From the NCBI RefSeq assembly GCF_001665685.1, contig NZ_LZTB01000030.1, positions 1-64,000 on the forward strand: a DNA stretch of 64,000 bases, given 5' to 3'. The number at the start of each line of letters is the position of its first letter. The stretch's first letter is position 1. This document shows, one piece after another, positions 53,003 through 61,103 of this stretch. The stretch comes from Mycobacterium sp. 852013-50091_SCH5140682. GTDB lineage: Bacteria; Actinomycetota; Actinomycetes; Mycobacteriales; Mycobacteriaceae. A program made the position numbers and the translations under genes. The notes under the pieces were generated by a model. The model was not told the DNA's origin. It saw nothing but the letters and a program-made list of their open reading frames with translations, and ran no database searches.

Positions 53003-53026
53003 GTATTACATGATTACACCGTTACA
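53003..53026 (-). promoter_or_regulatory. Three tandem 8-base repeats touching the start codon
   Basis: GTATTACA, TGATTACA and CCGTTACA (53003-53026) stand directly next to one another with an exact 8-base period. On the gene strand they read TGTAACGG, TGTAATCA, TGTAATAC and run straight into ATG 53002. An 8-base period is unusual for a protein bound to one helix face, so this may be an autoregulatory site or a translational element. Confidence 0.4.
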
Positions 53027-53081
53027 TTGCCGGTAGAGCAGCGTTCACCACCGGCGAACACCGCAGATCAAGTGCGCGTGC

Positions 53082-53282
53082 TTACCGCTTGAGCAACAGC
53101 GCCGCGCCGCCGACCAGAATGAGCGCGACCAGCAGGAGCCCGGCCCAGCCCGGGCCCATCAGCCACCAGACCACACCCAGCACGACGAGGACTGGCGACA
53201 ACGCGAACAGCACCATGCCCGGGTGCTGCTTGATGACCGCGAGGGCGCTCTGCGCACGAACCCGGTCGATTTCCTTTGCCAT
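53082..53282 (-). CDS. Small two-helix membrane protein
   Basis: 66 residues: a basic N-terminus (MAKEIDRVRAQSALAVIKQH) and two membrane helices (PGMVLFALSPVLVVLGVVWW and WAGLLLVALILVGGAALLLK), ending LLLKR. ATG 53282 is used because the longer frame upstream overlaps the Ada-domain gene. No motif indicates a function. It is on the same strand as the alkylation operon, 25 bases after its last gene, so it may be transcribed with it. Confidence 0.6.
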   Translation of the reverse strand: MAKEIDRVRAQSALAVIKQHPGMVLFALSPVLVVLGVVWWLMGPGWAGLLLVALILVGGAALLLKR

Positions 53283-53307
53283 GACACCAGGATGCCAGTG
53301 GCGTGCC

Positions 53308-53580
53308 CTACTGTCGCGGTCCAATGCCGGCTTTCCACCGCTGATAATCACGGGGCAGGCACACCGCGCACGGCCGGTACCCCGCGGCCGCAGCGGTCGC
53401 CGCGTCGGCGAAGAAGACGCGGTGCGCGACATACCCGCCGGCCGCCAGTGCGCGCAGCGCCGACGGGCAGTCGAGCCGTCCGTAGATCCTGCCGCGGCGG
53501 TATCCGCCCAGCGTCCCCGGCACCGCGCTGCGGTACGGGCGACCATCTGCGCCGAGCAGGGTGTAGGACCGAGTTGTCAT
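53308..53580 (-). CDS. Stand-alone Ada-type metal-binding (methylphosphotriester) domain protein
   Basis: 90 residues consisting of little more than the N-terminal Ada zinc domain. GRIYGRLDCPSALRALAAGG has the first Cys (C38), and ATAAAAGYRPCAVCLPRDYQ has the C-x2-C pair (C71, C74). The second Cys of E. coli Ada (the CxxxC of its first pair) is absent; H53 in YVAHRVFF could replace it. In Ada this domain repairs methylphosphotriesters and becomes a DNA-binding activator. Here it stands alone and overlaps the dioxygenase gene by four bases, so it is the last of five coupled repair genes. Confidence 0.8.
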   Translation of the reverse strand: MTTRSYTLLGADGRPYRSAVPGTLGGYRRGRIYGRLDCPSALRALAAGGYVAHRVFFADAATAAAAGYRPCAVCLPRDYQRWKAGIGPRQ

Positions 53581-54320
53581 GCCGCATCGTGGAATACGAG
53601 TCCGAGGGTGAACCGGACCCCGGAGCGCACGACCGAAACCCCGTGCCGCACCGGTGCCGCCGACCACCCCCTGGGCCTGTTTGTCCTCCTCGCGTGCGGG
53701 GCCGAGCGCACGGGGCGGTCACGCGTGGTGAACACCAGACCGTGGCCGTGTGGGATGACGACGGCCGTGCCACGTGATTGGGCCCGCGGCCGCTGTTCGT
53801 AGAGCAGGAACTCCCCGCCGGTATGGTCCACTCCCGGATTGTTCAGGTTGATCACGACCTGCAGCGGAAAGACCATGTCGCCGTAGAGATCTCGATGCAG
53901 AGCATTCCAGTCCCCCACGCCGTACCGCAGCAGGATCGCTGTGGACTTGGTCTGTCCGGCTGTATGACACCGATGCAGCCAGTCCTCGAAGTCGTCGGGC
54001 CAGGGCGTGTCGCGGCCGAGCCTGGTCCACCACTCCCGAGCGATCGGCAACAGCTTGGGATACAGCGCGTGCTTGAGGGCGGTGACGGCGCGGGGGTACG
54101 GCTCGGCGAAGTAGCGATACTGCCCCTCGCCGAACCTGTATCGGCCCATGTCGATGGTCGACCGGAACCGCGTGTCATCGGGATAGAGCGCGGCGATCTC
54201 GGCGGCCTCGTCCGCCTCCAGCAGAGGTCCGGTCAGGGCACACCCCACATCGTCCAGACCCGATTGCACACTGTCCCAGTCGACCGCCTCGACCCGCTCG
54301 CGCCACTGCCCTGCACTCAT
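53577..54320 (-). CDS. 2OG-Fe(II) dioxygenase in a DNA-alkylation-repair operon
   Basis: 247 residues. Iron ligands H142 and D144 in NALHRDLYGD and H226 in PVRHGVSV; R236, ten residues after the distal His, should bind 2-oxoglutarate. FPLQVVINLNNPGVDHTGGE and FLLYEQRPRAQSRGTAVVIP are the intervening strands. It is not a close AlkB homologue by wording, but the operon (two alkyltransferases, Ada domain, sigma factor) points to oxidative demethylation of DNA, RNA or a repair protein. ATG 54320 is shared with the preceding gene stop (ATGA). It differs from the prolyl hydroxylase at 4563, which has Lys instead of Arg. Confidence 0.82.
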   Translation of the reverse strand: MSAGQWRERVEAVDWDSVQSGLDDVGCALTGPLLEADEAAEIAALYPDDTRFRSTIDMGRYRFGEGQYRYFAEPYPRAVTALKHALYPKLLPIAREWWTRLGRDTPWPDDFEDWLHRCHTAGQTKSTAILLRYGVGDWNALHRDLYGDMVFPLQVVINLNNPGVDHTGGEFLLYEQRPRAQSRGTAVVIPHGHGLVFTTRDRPVRSAPHARRTNRPRGWSAAPVRHGVSVVRSGVRFTLGLVFHDAA

Positions 54321-54898
54321 GCCGCGGACTCCAAGTCGAGCAGCAACCGCTTGGCGTCGACCCCGCCGAGGTAACCACCCATCGCGCCGTCGCTGCGGAC
54401 GACGCGGTGACACGGCACCACCACCGGAAGCGGGTTGGTGGCGCAGGCCGTACCGACGGCGCGCACCGCCTTCGGGTTCCCGGCCAAGCGCGCCACCGCG
54501 GCGTAGCTGGCGGTCTGGCCGTAGCCGATTTCCGGCAGATGATGCAACACGGTGCTGCGGAATCCGGCCGACAAGCGCCAATCCAGGGGCAGGTCGAATT
54601 CCCTTCGCGCCCCGGCGAAATACTCGTCGAGTTCGCGGGCAGCCAGGTCCAGCCGGCCCGGTGCGTTGAGGATGCGCGGGCTGATCCTGTCGGCCAGGGT
54701 CTGCAGCACCGCGTCGTGATCTTCCCTGGCGTAGGCCACCCGGACCATGCCTTGCTCGGTGGCGGCCAACAGCAGCTGCCCGACGGGGCTGTCGACGATA
54801 CGGTAGGCGATGTCGAGCACACCGTCACGCTGCGCATCGGCAGCCAGTCGCTCCTTCAGTACCGCCAGGTCGTGAATCATCATGTCGTCGTTGGTCAT
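54317..54898 (-). CDS. Methylated-DNA-protein cysteine methyltransferase (second of two)
   Basis: 193 residues. The C-terminal alkyltransferase domain has the active site VVVPCHRVVRSDG (C163) and GYGQTASYAAVARLAGNPKA (helix-turn-helix). N-terminal residues 25-110 are the ribonuclease-like cap. It accepts alkyl groups from O6-alkylguanine irreversibly. The protein is distinct from the first copy (55368), with a longer N-terminus and PxxVxA differences, so the two may differ in substrate or one may signal. Coupled by ATGA to the sigma factor upstream and to the dioxygenase downstream. Confidence 0.9.
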   Translation of the reverse strand: MTNDDMMIHDLAVLKERLAADAQRDGVLDIAYRIVDSPVGQLLLAATEQGMVRVAYAREDHDAVLQTLADRISPRILNAPGRLDLAARELDEYFAGARREFDLPLDWRLSAGFRSTVLHHLPEIGYGQTASYAAVARLAGNPKAVRAVGTACATNPLPVVVPCHRVVRSDGAMGGYLGGVDAKRLLLDLESAA

Positions 54899-55371
54899 CG
54901 GAGCTCTCCCTTGAATGTGCGCCGGAGCGCGGCGACGCCGTCGGCTGCGGCGCGGCGGGCGGCCGCCTCGCTGCCACCGAGGATTTCGGCGATGTCGCGG
55001 TAGGGCAGGCCTGCCAGGTAGTGATAGGCGACGGCGTGTCGCTGTTTGTCGGCGAGGCGATCCAGCGCCTCGATGAGGTCGTCGTGATGCTCGGGTGCCG
55101 GTGGACGCGGCGGCTCCGGCACGTCGTCGACGGGAACCGCCCGTCGCGACCGGGCACGGGTGATGTCGACGGCCTTGCGGTGGGCGATGGTCACCAGCCA
55201 GGCCTCGACGTTGGCATCGCGGTCCAGGTCCGGATACGCCTTCAGCGCCGATAGGAAGGTTTCCGACCAGGCGTCGTCGGCGTCCACCGGCCCGACGATG
55301 GCGCGGCACACCCGCAACACCGTCGGACCGTGCCGACACACCACCGTCTCGAAAGGCTGTTTGACTGTCAC
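54895..55371 (-). CDS. Sigma-70-family (ECF-type) sigma factor in the repair operon
   Basis: 158 residues, with region 2 (TVLRVCRAIVGPVDADDAWSE and TFLSALKAYPDL) and region 4 (LIEALDRLADKQRHAVAYHY, YRDIAEILGGSEAAARRAAA). Spacer PVDDVPEPPRPPAPEHHDDL joins them. The AlaArg-rich C-terminal helix ends VAALRRTFKGEL. I choose GTG 55371 because it overlaps the preceding stop in the same GTGA manner as the rest of the operon; ATG 55413 would overlap more. No anti-sigma gene is adjacent. It could make the operon self-activating or read the alkylation state of a partner; this is inference. Confidence 0.82.
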   Translation of the reverse strand: MTVKQPFETVVCRHGPTVLRVCRAIVGPVDADDAWSETFLSALKAYPDLDRDANVEAWLVTIAHRKAVDITRARSRRAVPVDDVPEPPRPPAPEHHDDLIEALDRLADKQRHAVAYHYLAGLPYRDIAEILGGSEAAARRAAADGVAALRRTFKGELR

Positions 55372-55937
55372 ACTCTGTAGACGCTCCGTCGACGAGTTTC
55401 GTGAGGTGTCCATCGTGGCAGATCTGTTTCGGCGACAGCAGCGTGTCGATGCTCGCGTTCGAGTTCCAGCAGTCGCCGCTTGCGGGCGAGGCCGCCGGCG
55501 TAGCCGGTGAGCTTGCCGCCCTGCCCCACCACGCGATGGCAGGGCACCACGATCGACAGCGGGTTGCGTCCGACCGCCGCGCCGACCTGCTGGGCCGTCG
55601 CCCCGTCGATCTGGGCCGCCAGCGCCCCGTAGGTGGTGGTCACGCCGTAGGGAATGCGCGCGACCAACTGCCACACCGCAATCTGAAGCGGATCGCCGTG
55701 CACGCTCAGCGCCAGCTCGAACTGCGTGCGCTCACCGGCCAGGTACTCGTCGAGCTGACCGATCACCTGGTCGAAGCCGTGATCGCGCTGCGGCCCGAAG
55801 GTGGCCGCGCTCGGCCGGTACCAGTGATGCGGGAAATACAGTCCGCACAAACCTGTTTCATTCCGGACCAGGGTGAGCCGGCCCAGCGCGTTCTGCACCT
55901 CGCAATGCCATGCCGGCGAGCTCTGACAGTCGGACAT
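55368..55937 (-). CDS. Methylated-DNA-protein cysteine methyltransferase (first of two)
   Basis: 189 residues. Active site SIVVPCHRVVGQGG (C133), with VARIPYGVTTTYGALAAQI and ARKRRLLELERE helix after it, so this is a complete Ogt-type enzyme. It has an N-terminal cap (residues 10-80). ATG 55937 is preceded by AAAGGAG, giving the operon its only strong ribosome-binding site; the next gene begins within its stop codon. The Arg-rich C-terminus (ETRRRSVYRV) is unusual. It repairs O6-alkylguanine and is the first gene of a five-gene alkylation-repair operon. Confidence 0.92.
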   Translation of the reverse strand: MSDCQSSPAWHCEVQNALGRLTLVRNETGLCGLYFPHHWYRPSAATFGPQRDHGFDQVIGQLDEYLAGERTQFELALSVHGDPLQIAVWQLVARIPYGVTTTYGALAAQIDGATAQQVGAAVGRNPLSIVVPCHRVVGQGGKLTGYAGGLARKRRLLELEREHRHAAVAETDLPRWTPHETRRRSVYRV

Positions 55938-56007
55938 CTCGGACTCCTTTCGTCGCGACCTGCGCGCAACTAGGAGGAAGACGCCCGGGCGCCCCGGGAT
56001 GTGAGGT

Positions 56008-58203
56008 CTACCGAAAACGGCGCAGCCGCAGACTGTTGCTGACCACGAACACCGACGAGAACGCCATCGCGGCGCCGGCCAGCATCGGGTTGAGCAGCCC
56101 GGCCGCAGCCAGGGGCAGCGCTGCGACGTTGTACGCGAACGCCCAGAACAGGTTTCCCTTGATGGTCGCGAGCGTGCGCCGCGACAACCGGATGGCGTCC
56201 GGGGCGGCCCGCAGGTCACCGCGCACCAGGGTCAGGTCACTGGCCTCGATGGCGACGTCGGTGCCGGTTCCCATCGCGAGCCCCAGGTCGGCCTGGGCCA
56301 GTGCGGCGGCATCGTTGACGCCGTCGCCGACCATCGCGACCACGGCGCCGTCGCTCTGCAGCCGTTTGATCACGTCGACCTTGTCCTGCGGCAGCACCTC
56401 GGCATAAACCTCGTCGATGCCTACCTGTTCGGCGATGGCACGGGCGGCCGCCTGGTTGTCGCCGGTCAGCATGATCGGGGTGAGGCCGAGCCCACGCAGT
56501 TGCGCGATGGCTTCTGCGGAGGTGGGCTTGACGGCGTCGGCCACCACGAGCACGGCCCGGGCCGCACCGTCCCATCCGACCGCGACTGCGGTACGTCCTT
56601 GCGCCTCGGCATCGCGCACGGCCGCGTCGAGCGTGTCCGGCAGCGGCAGTGCCCAATCGGCCAGCAGTCGGCGCCGGCCGACCACGACGGCGTGGCCGTC
56701 GACAACGCCCTGCACACCGAGCCCGGCGACATTGCCGAAGTTCTCCACCGCGGGCAGATCGCCGACCTTGTCGCGCGCGCCTGTCGCAATTGCCTTGGCA
56801 ATCGGGTGTTCCGACGCGTTTTCCAGGGCTCCGGCCAGGCGCAGCGCTTCGGCGTCGTCGACACCTTCGGCGGTGATCACGTCGAGCAGCGTCATCGCGC
56901 CGGTGGTGACGGTCCCGGTCTTGTCGAGCACGATGGTGTCGACCTTGCGGGTGGATTCCAGCACCTCGGGTCCTTTGATGAGGATGCCCAATTGCGCTCC
57001 GCGCCCTGTACCGACCAGCAGCGCGGTGGGGGTCGCCAGCCCGAGGGCGCACGGGCAGGCAATGATCAACACTGCCACGGCCGCGGTGAACGCGGCGGCC
57101 ACCGAACCACCGGTGCCGATCCAGAAGCCCAGCGTGGCCACCGCCAGTGCGATGACGATCGGCACGAAGATGCCCGAAATCCGATCAGCCAACCGCTGCG
57201 CCTGCGCCTTGCCGTTCTGCGCGTCTTCGACCAGCCGGGCCATCTGCGCCAACTGGGTGTCGGAGCCGATCCGGTTGGCGCGCACCACAAGCCGGCCGCC
57301 CACGTTGACGGTGGCACCGACCACCTGATCGCCCGGGCCGACCTCGACCGGAACCGACTCGCCGGTCAGCATGGATGCGTCGACGGCCGACGAGCCCTCG
57401 GCAACCACACCGTCGGTCGCGATCTTCTCCCCCGGCCGCACCACGAACTCGTCGCCGACCCTCAGGTCATCGATCGGAATCCGTTGTTCGACACCGTTTC
57501 TGCGCACCTCGACATCCTTCGCGCCCAGCTCGAGCAACGCGCGCAGCGCCGCTCCCGCACGGCGTTTGGACCTGGCCTCGAAGTAGCGCCCGGCCAGGAT
57601 GAACGTGGTGACGCCGGCGGCGACCTCGAGATAGATGTTTCCGGTGCCGTCGGTGCGAGAGATGGTCAGCGCGAACGGGTGCGTCATGCCCGCCACCCCG
57701 GCGGTGCCGAAGAACAGCGCGTAGAGCGACCACCCGAACGCGGCGAGCGTGCCCATCGAGATCAGCGTGTCCATGGTGGCCGTGCCGTGCCGCAGATTGA
57801 CCCACGCGGCGCGGTGGAACGGCCAGGCTCCCCACACCACGACGGGTGCGGCCAGGGTCAGCGACAGCCACTGCCAGTTGGTGAATTGCAGGGCAGGCAC
57901 CATGGCCATCGCGATGACCGGTACGGCCAGCACGGCCGAGATGATCAGCCGGGTCCTCAGCGATGCCGTCGGATCATCGTTCCCAGCAACAGTTTCCGGC
58001 TCCGGCGTCGGCACGTGCGCGGTATATCCCGCGTCCTCCACCACCTTGATCAGCGTCTCCGCCGGAACATCACCGTCGACGTGGGCCTTCTCGGTCGCGT
58101 AGTTCACGGTCGCGGTGACGCCGTCGAGCTTGTTCAGCTTCTTCTCGATGCGTGTGGCACACGAGGCGCAGGTCATACCGTCGATCTGCAGTTCCACGCT
58201 CAT
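56008..58203 (-). CDS. Copper P1B-type ATPase (CopA/CtpV-like)
   Basis: 731 residues. An N-terminal HMA domain has GMTCASC (C12, C15). The membrane part shows the Cu(I)-class motifs: CPC at 383-385 in [15 protein letters not shown] in the seventh helix ([13 protein letters not shown]) and MAFSS in the eighth. DKTGT is at 427-431, TGES at 280-283, and GDGVND follows. It exports Cu(I) using ATP. It follows the secreted copper-operon protein by ATGA overlap and is controlled by the RicR-type operator upstream of copZ. CtpV of M. tuberculosis is a similar enzyme. Confidence 0.94.
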   Translation of the reverse strand: MSVELQIDGMTCASCATRIEKKLNKLDGVTATVNYATEKAHVDGDVPAETLIKVVEDAGYTAHVPTPEPETVAGNDDPTASLRTRLIISAVLAVPVIAMAMVPALQFTNWQWLSLTLAAPVVVWGAWPFHRAAWVNLRHGTATMDTLISMGTLAAFGWSLYALFFGTAGVAGMTHPFALTISRTDGTGNIYLEVAAGVTTFILAGRYFEARSKRRAGAALRALLELGAKDVEVRRNGVEQRIPIDDLRVGDEFVVRPGEKIATDGVVAEGSSAVDASMLTGESVPVEVGPGDQVVGATVNVGGRLVVRANRIGSDTQLAQMARLVEDAQNGKAQAQRLADRISGIFVPIVIALAVATLGFWIGTGGSVAAAFTAAVAVLIIACPCALGLATPTALLVGTGRGAQLGILIKGPEVLESTRKVDTIVLDKTGTVTTGAMTLLDVITAEGVDDAEALRLAGALENASEHPIAKAIATGARDKVGDLPAVENFGNVAGLGVQGVVDGHAVVVGRRRLLADWALPLPDTLDAAVRDAEAQGRTAVAVGWDGAARAVLVVADAVKPTSAEAIAQLRGLGLTPIMLTGDNQAAARAIAEQVGIDEVYAEVLPQDKVDVIKRLQSDGAVVAMVGDGVNDAAALAQADLGLAMGTGTDVAIEASDLTLVRGDLRAAPDAIRLSRRTLATIKGNLFWAFAYNVAALPLAAAGLLNPMLAGAAMAFSSVFVVSNSLRLRRFR

Positions 58204-59030
58204 CTCGCCCTCACAGTGAACTCGGCGGTGTGCACCTTGTCTTGGTGCTTGAAATCCAGGTACAGCCGATAGGACCCGGCGCTGGGAAACTCGGTGTGGA
58301 ACCGGATCTCGGGTCCGGCGGGCGTGACGCCGTCGCCGGGTTCGCCCATCGGATGCACGTGCAGGTACGCCAGATCCTCGGCGCGCAGCGCAACTAGATG
58401 CCCGTAGGCACCGAGGTAGGGCTGCAGGTCGGTGACGGGCGCGCCGTTGCGGGTGACCGAGAGCGTCAGCTCCGAGGCGGCTCCGGCCGTCGGCTCGCCC
58501 GACAGTGCGACGGTGTAGCCGTCGACGCTCGCCGTGGTGGAAACCGGCGGCAGCGGTTGCGGGTCGTAGCGCCCGGCGACGTGCAGGTCCGCACCGAGCG
58601 TCACCGATTCCCCACCTGCGGGGACGAAGTCGGCGAACACCCGGTACACACCGGCGGTGCTCAGATTCAGCGGGACACTCCAGGTTCCTGCGCTGTCACG
58701 CACCGGGTGCACGTGCTGATACGCGGTGAAGTCGCGACGCGCGACGATGAGATGAAGTTCTTTGTCGTGACTGACGGCGTAGTCGGTCACCGGTGCGCCG
58801 GACGGGTCCCTGATGAGGAACCGCAGCGGCACCTGAGGACCCGCCGCGGCGAGCGACTGCTCCAGTTGCAGGGTGTAGCGGTTCTCGCCGGACGGCCCGG
58901 CAGGCTCCGCATGCTCGGCGTGCCCTGCGGGTGCGCCGGCGGGTCCGAAGACAGCGCCGATCCCGAACGCAGCGGCGAACACCACCGCGAGCGCGGCGGC
59001 GAATGCGGCGATCTTCGTGGCGGCGCTCAT
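58200..59030 (-). CDS. Secreted or anchored His-rich protein of the copper operon
   Basis: 276 residues. [20 protein letters not shown] is an N-terminal membrane segment or signal peptide. The outer part is beta-rich and holds two similar metal-binding patterns, [14 protein letters not shown] and [14 protein letters not shown], plus [11 protein letters not shown] and HAEHAE. The repeated YxHVHP phrase suggests two related beta domains that bind a metal, probably Cu. It sits between copZ and the Cu-ATPase (ATGA overlap with the latter), so a role in periplasmic copper capture or delivery is likely. I do not recognise a named family with certainty. Confidence 0.75.
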   Translation of the reverse strand: MSAATKIAAFAAALAVVFAAAFGIGAVFGPAGAPAGHAEHAEPAGPSGENRYTLQLEQSLAAAGPQVPLRFLIRDPSGAPVTDYAVSHDKELHLIVARRDFTAYQHVHPVRDSAGTWSVPLNLSTAGVYRVFADFVPAGGESVTLGADLHVAGRYDPQPLPPVSTTASVDGYTVALSGEPTAGAASELTLSVTRNGAPVTDLQPYLGAYGHLVALRAEDLAYLHVHPMGEPGDGVTPAGPEIRFHTEFPSAGSYRLYLDFKHQDKVHTAEFTVRAR

Positions 59031-59034
59031 CGAC

Positions 59035-59241
59035 TCAGCTCGCGACCTGATAGCCGGCCTCGGCGACGGCGGCATTGATGGCGTCCGTGTCGACGGCCGC
59101 ATCGCTTTCGATCGTGACCAGGCCGGTCTGCAGGTCGACGTCGACGCCGGTGACCCCCGGGATTCCGCCGACCTCTTCCCGCACAGAGGAGACGCAATGT
59201 CCGCAGGTCATGCCGGTGACAGTGATGGTCTGGATGCTCAT
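59035..59241 (-). CDS. copZ: Copper chaperone, HMA domain (CopZ-like)
   Basis: 68 residues forming one heavy-metal-associated domain. ITVTGMTCGHCVSSVREEV contains the Cu(I)-binding MTCGHC (C13, C16). VTGVDVDLQTGLVTIESD and AAVAEAGYQVAS complete the ferredoxin-like fold. It shuttles Cu(I) to the ATPase encoded two genes later. The ATG at 59241 lies seven bases after TATAGT, so the message appears leaderless, and the RicR-type operator overlaps that -10 box. Confidence 0.92.
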   Translation of the reverse strand: MSIQTITVTGMTCGHCVSSVREEVGGIPGVTGVDVDLQTGLVTIESDAAVDTDAINAAVAEAGYQVAS

Positions 59242-59248
59242 GACTCAT

Positions 59249-59267
59249 ACTATACCCCCCTAGGGTA
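59249..59267. promoter_or_regulatory. RicR/CsoR-type copper operator over the copZ -10 box
   Basis: TACCC-CCCTA-GGGTA at 59253-59267 is an exact TACCC-N5-GGGTA palindrome, the motif described for the M. tuberculosis RicR copper regulon. It overlaps the copZ -10 box TATAGT (minus strand, 59254-59249) and lies between the copZ and response regulator starts, where it may control both directions. Confidence 0.75.
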
Positions 59268-59277
59268 TGAAAGGGGG

Positions 59278-60003
59278 ATGCTCGTGCACCATGAAGTGGT
59301 GGACCCAACACCGGCCGGCTACCGCGCCCTGGTCGTCGACGACGAAACCGCTCTGGCAGGCGTTGTCGCCAGCTACCTCGAGCGCGAGCAGTTCGAGGTC
59401 AGTCTCGCGCACACGGGACCCGAGGCGCTGGCCCTCGCCCGCGAGGTGGATCCCGACGTCGTGATCCTCGACCTGGGCCTGCCGGGGATCGACGGCATCG
59501 AGGTGTGCCGCCGACTGCGCACCTTCTCCGACGCCTACGTGGTGATGCTCACCGCCCGCGACACCGAGCTCGACACGATCGTCGGGCTGTCCGTCGGGGC
59601 CGACGACTATCTGACCAAGCCGTTCAGCCCGCGCGAGCTGGTCGCCCGGGTCCGCGCGATGCTGCGCCGGCCGCGCAGCACCACCGCGACCGCCGAGAAC
59701 GATCGGGTGTTCGGACCGCTGCGCATCGACGTTGCGGGACGCCAGGTGTCGATCGCCGACGAGCCGATCGTGCTGACCCGCACCGAGTTCGACGTGCTCG
59801 CCGCACTCTCGGCGCATCCGGGCGTGGTCTTGAGCAGGCGCCAGTTGCTCGAAAAAGTCTGGGAGCCAGGATATGTCGGTAGCGAACACCTCGTCGACGT
59901 CCATATCGGTCACCTGCGCCGCAAGCTCGGCGACGACCCGGGCGATCCACGGTATGTGATTACGGTCCGCGGGGTCGGATACCGGATGGGCACCGGCCGG
60001 TGA
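59278..60003 (+). CDS. OmpR-family response regulator
   Basis: 241 residues. Acidic pair D21-D22 in RALVVDDE, phospho-accepting D65 in VVILDLGLPGIDG and K114 in YLTKPFSPREL. The winged helix has LTRTEFDVLAALSAHPGVVLS, WEPGYVGSEHLVDVHIGHL and GVGYRMGTG. ATG 59278 starts right after AAGGGGG, while GTG 59284 has that same sequence at better spacing; both are possible. Divergent from the copper operon and adjacent to its operator, so it may respond to copper or envelope stress. The kinase gene overlaps its stop (GTGA). Confidence 0.9.
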   Translation: MLVHHEVVDPTPAGYRALVVDDETALAGVVASYLEREQFEVSLAHTGPEALALAREVDPDVVILDLGLPGIDGIEVCRRLRTFSDAYVVMLTARDTELDTIVGLSVGADDYLTKPFSPRELVARVRAMLRRPRSTTATAENDRVFGPLRIDVAGRQVSIADEPIVLTRTEFDVLAALSAHPGVVLSRRQLLEKVWEPGYVGSEHLVDVHIGHLRRKLGDDPGDPRYVITVRGVGYRMGTGR

Positions 60004-61094
60004 GCCGCCAGCGCCCCGGGCTCGGCGCTCGGCTGCTGTTCGCGCAGGCCCTGGTGCTGGCTGCGGCGGCAGGCACCACCGGAGTGGTCGCGGCCGTCGT
60101 GGGGCCGCCGCTGTTCCGCGAACATCTGCACCGGGCCGGGGTTTCCGGCGATTCGGCCCAGCAGATGCACGCCGAGCAGGCCTACGTGTACGCGACGGTC
60201 ATCTCGGTAGGCGTCGCAGTGTGCGTGGCGGCGCTGGCCGCCCTGGTGGTCACCTGGTACGTCAGCAGGCGGCTGCAGCGCTCGGTCACCGACGTCGCCA
60301 CCGCGGCCACCGCAATCGCCGACGGCCGCTACGATTCGCGGGTGCCACCGGCCCACCTCGGTGACGAATTCGACGCCCTGGCAGAGTCTTTCAACGCGAT
60401 GGCCGGCCGCCTGCAGGCCGTCGACACCAGCCGCCGCAGGCTGTTCGGCGACCTGGCGCATGAGATCCGCACTCCCGTATCGGTTTTGGAGGCCTACGTC
60501 GAAGCGGTCGAGGACGGGGTGCGCACCCTCGATGCCGACACGGTGGCCGTGCTGCGGCAGCAGACCCGTCGGCTGGTGCGATTCTCCGATGACGCCGCCG
60601 CGCTCGCGCAGGCCGAAGAAGGCCAGGCCACCATCGAACCCGTCGTGGTGTCGGTCGCGGAACTCGTGGCGGCCGCGGTGGCCGCTGCCGCGGATCGGTT
60701 CGCCACCAAGGGCGTCACCCTGCACGCCGACGCCGACGCGTCGCTGCCGCACCTGTGGGCGGATCCGGACCGCCTCGGCCAGGTGCTCGGCAACCTGCTC
60801 GACAATGCCCTGCGCCACACCCCGGCGGGCGGACGCGTCGAAATCGCCGCGAGCGCAACAGCATCCACGGTCACACTCACCGTGACCGACAGCGGCGATG
60901 GCATCGCCGCCGAGCACCTTGCGCACGTCTTCGAGCGCTTCTACCGCGCCGACACGGCACGCGACCGCGACCGCGGCGGTTCCGGCATCGGCCTGTCCAT
61001 CGCAAAGGCCTTCGTCGAAGCCCACCACGGTCGCATCAGCGTCAGCAGTTCCGGTGCAGGCACGCGGTTTACCGTGACCCTGCCTGCCGGTTAG
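60000..61094 (+). CDS. Sensor histidine kinase, partner of the preceding regulator
   Basis: 364 residues. Two membrane helices (about 10-35 and 66-88) bracket a short outer loop of about 30 residues (LFREHLHRAGVSGDSAQQMH) that is rich in His and Met and could bind metal. HAMP follows, then H154 in FGDLAHEIRTPVSVLEAY and the ATPase domain with LGQVLGNLLDNALRHTPAGG, DSGDGIAAEHLAHVFERFYR and GGSGIGLSIAKAFVE. The small His/Met loop beside a copper operon hints at a metal signal. GTG 60000 overlaps the regulator stop. Confidence 0.9.
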   Translation: MSRQRPGLGARLLFAQALVLAAAAGTTGVVAAVVGPPLFREHLHRAGVSGDSAQQMHAEQAYVYATVISVGVAVCVAALAALVVTWYVSRRLQRSVTDVATAATAIADGRYDSRVPPAHLGDEFDALAESFNAMAGRLQAVDTSRRRLFGDLAHEIRTPVSVLEAYVEAVEDGVRTLDADTVAVLRQQTRRLVRFSDDAAALAQAEEGQATIEPVVVSVAELVAAAVAAAADRFATKGVTLHADADASLPHLWADPDRLGQVLGNLLDNALRHTPAGGRVEIAASATASTVTLTVTDSGDGIAAEHLAHVFERFYRADTARDRDRGGSGIGLSIAKAFVEAHHGRISVSSSGAGTRFTVTLPAG

Positions 61095-61103
61095 TCAGCG
61101 CGC

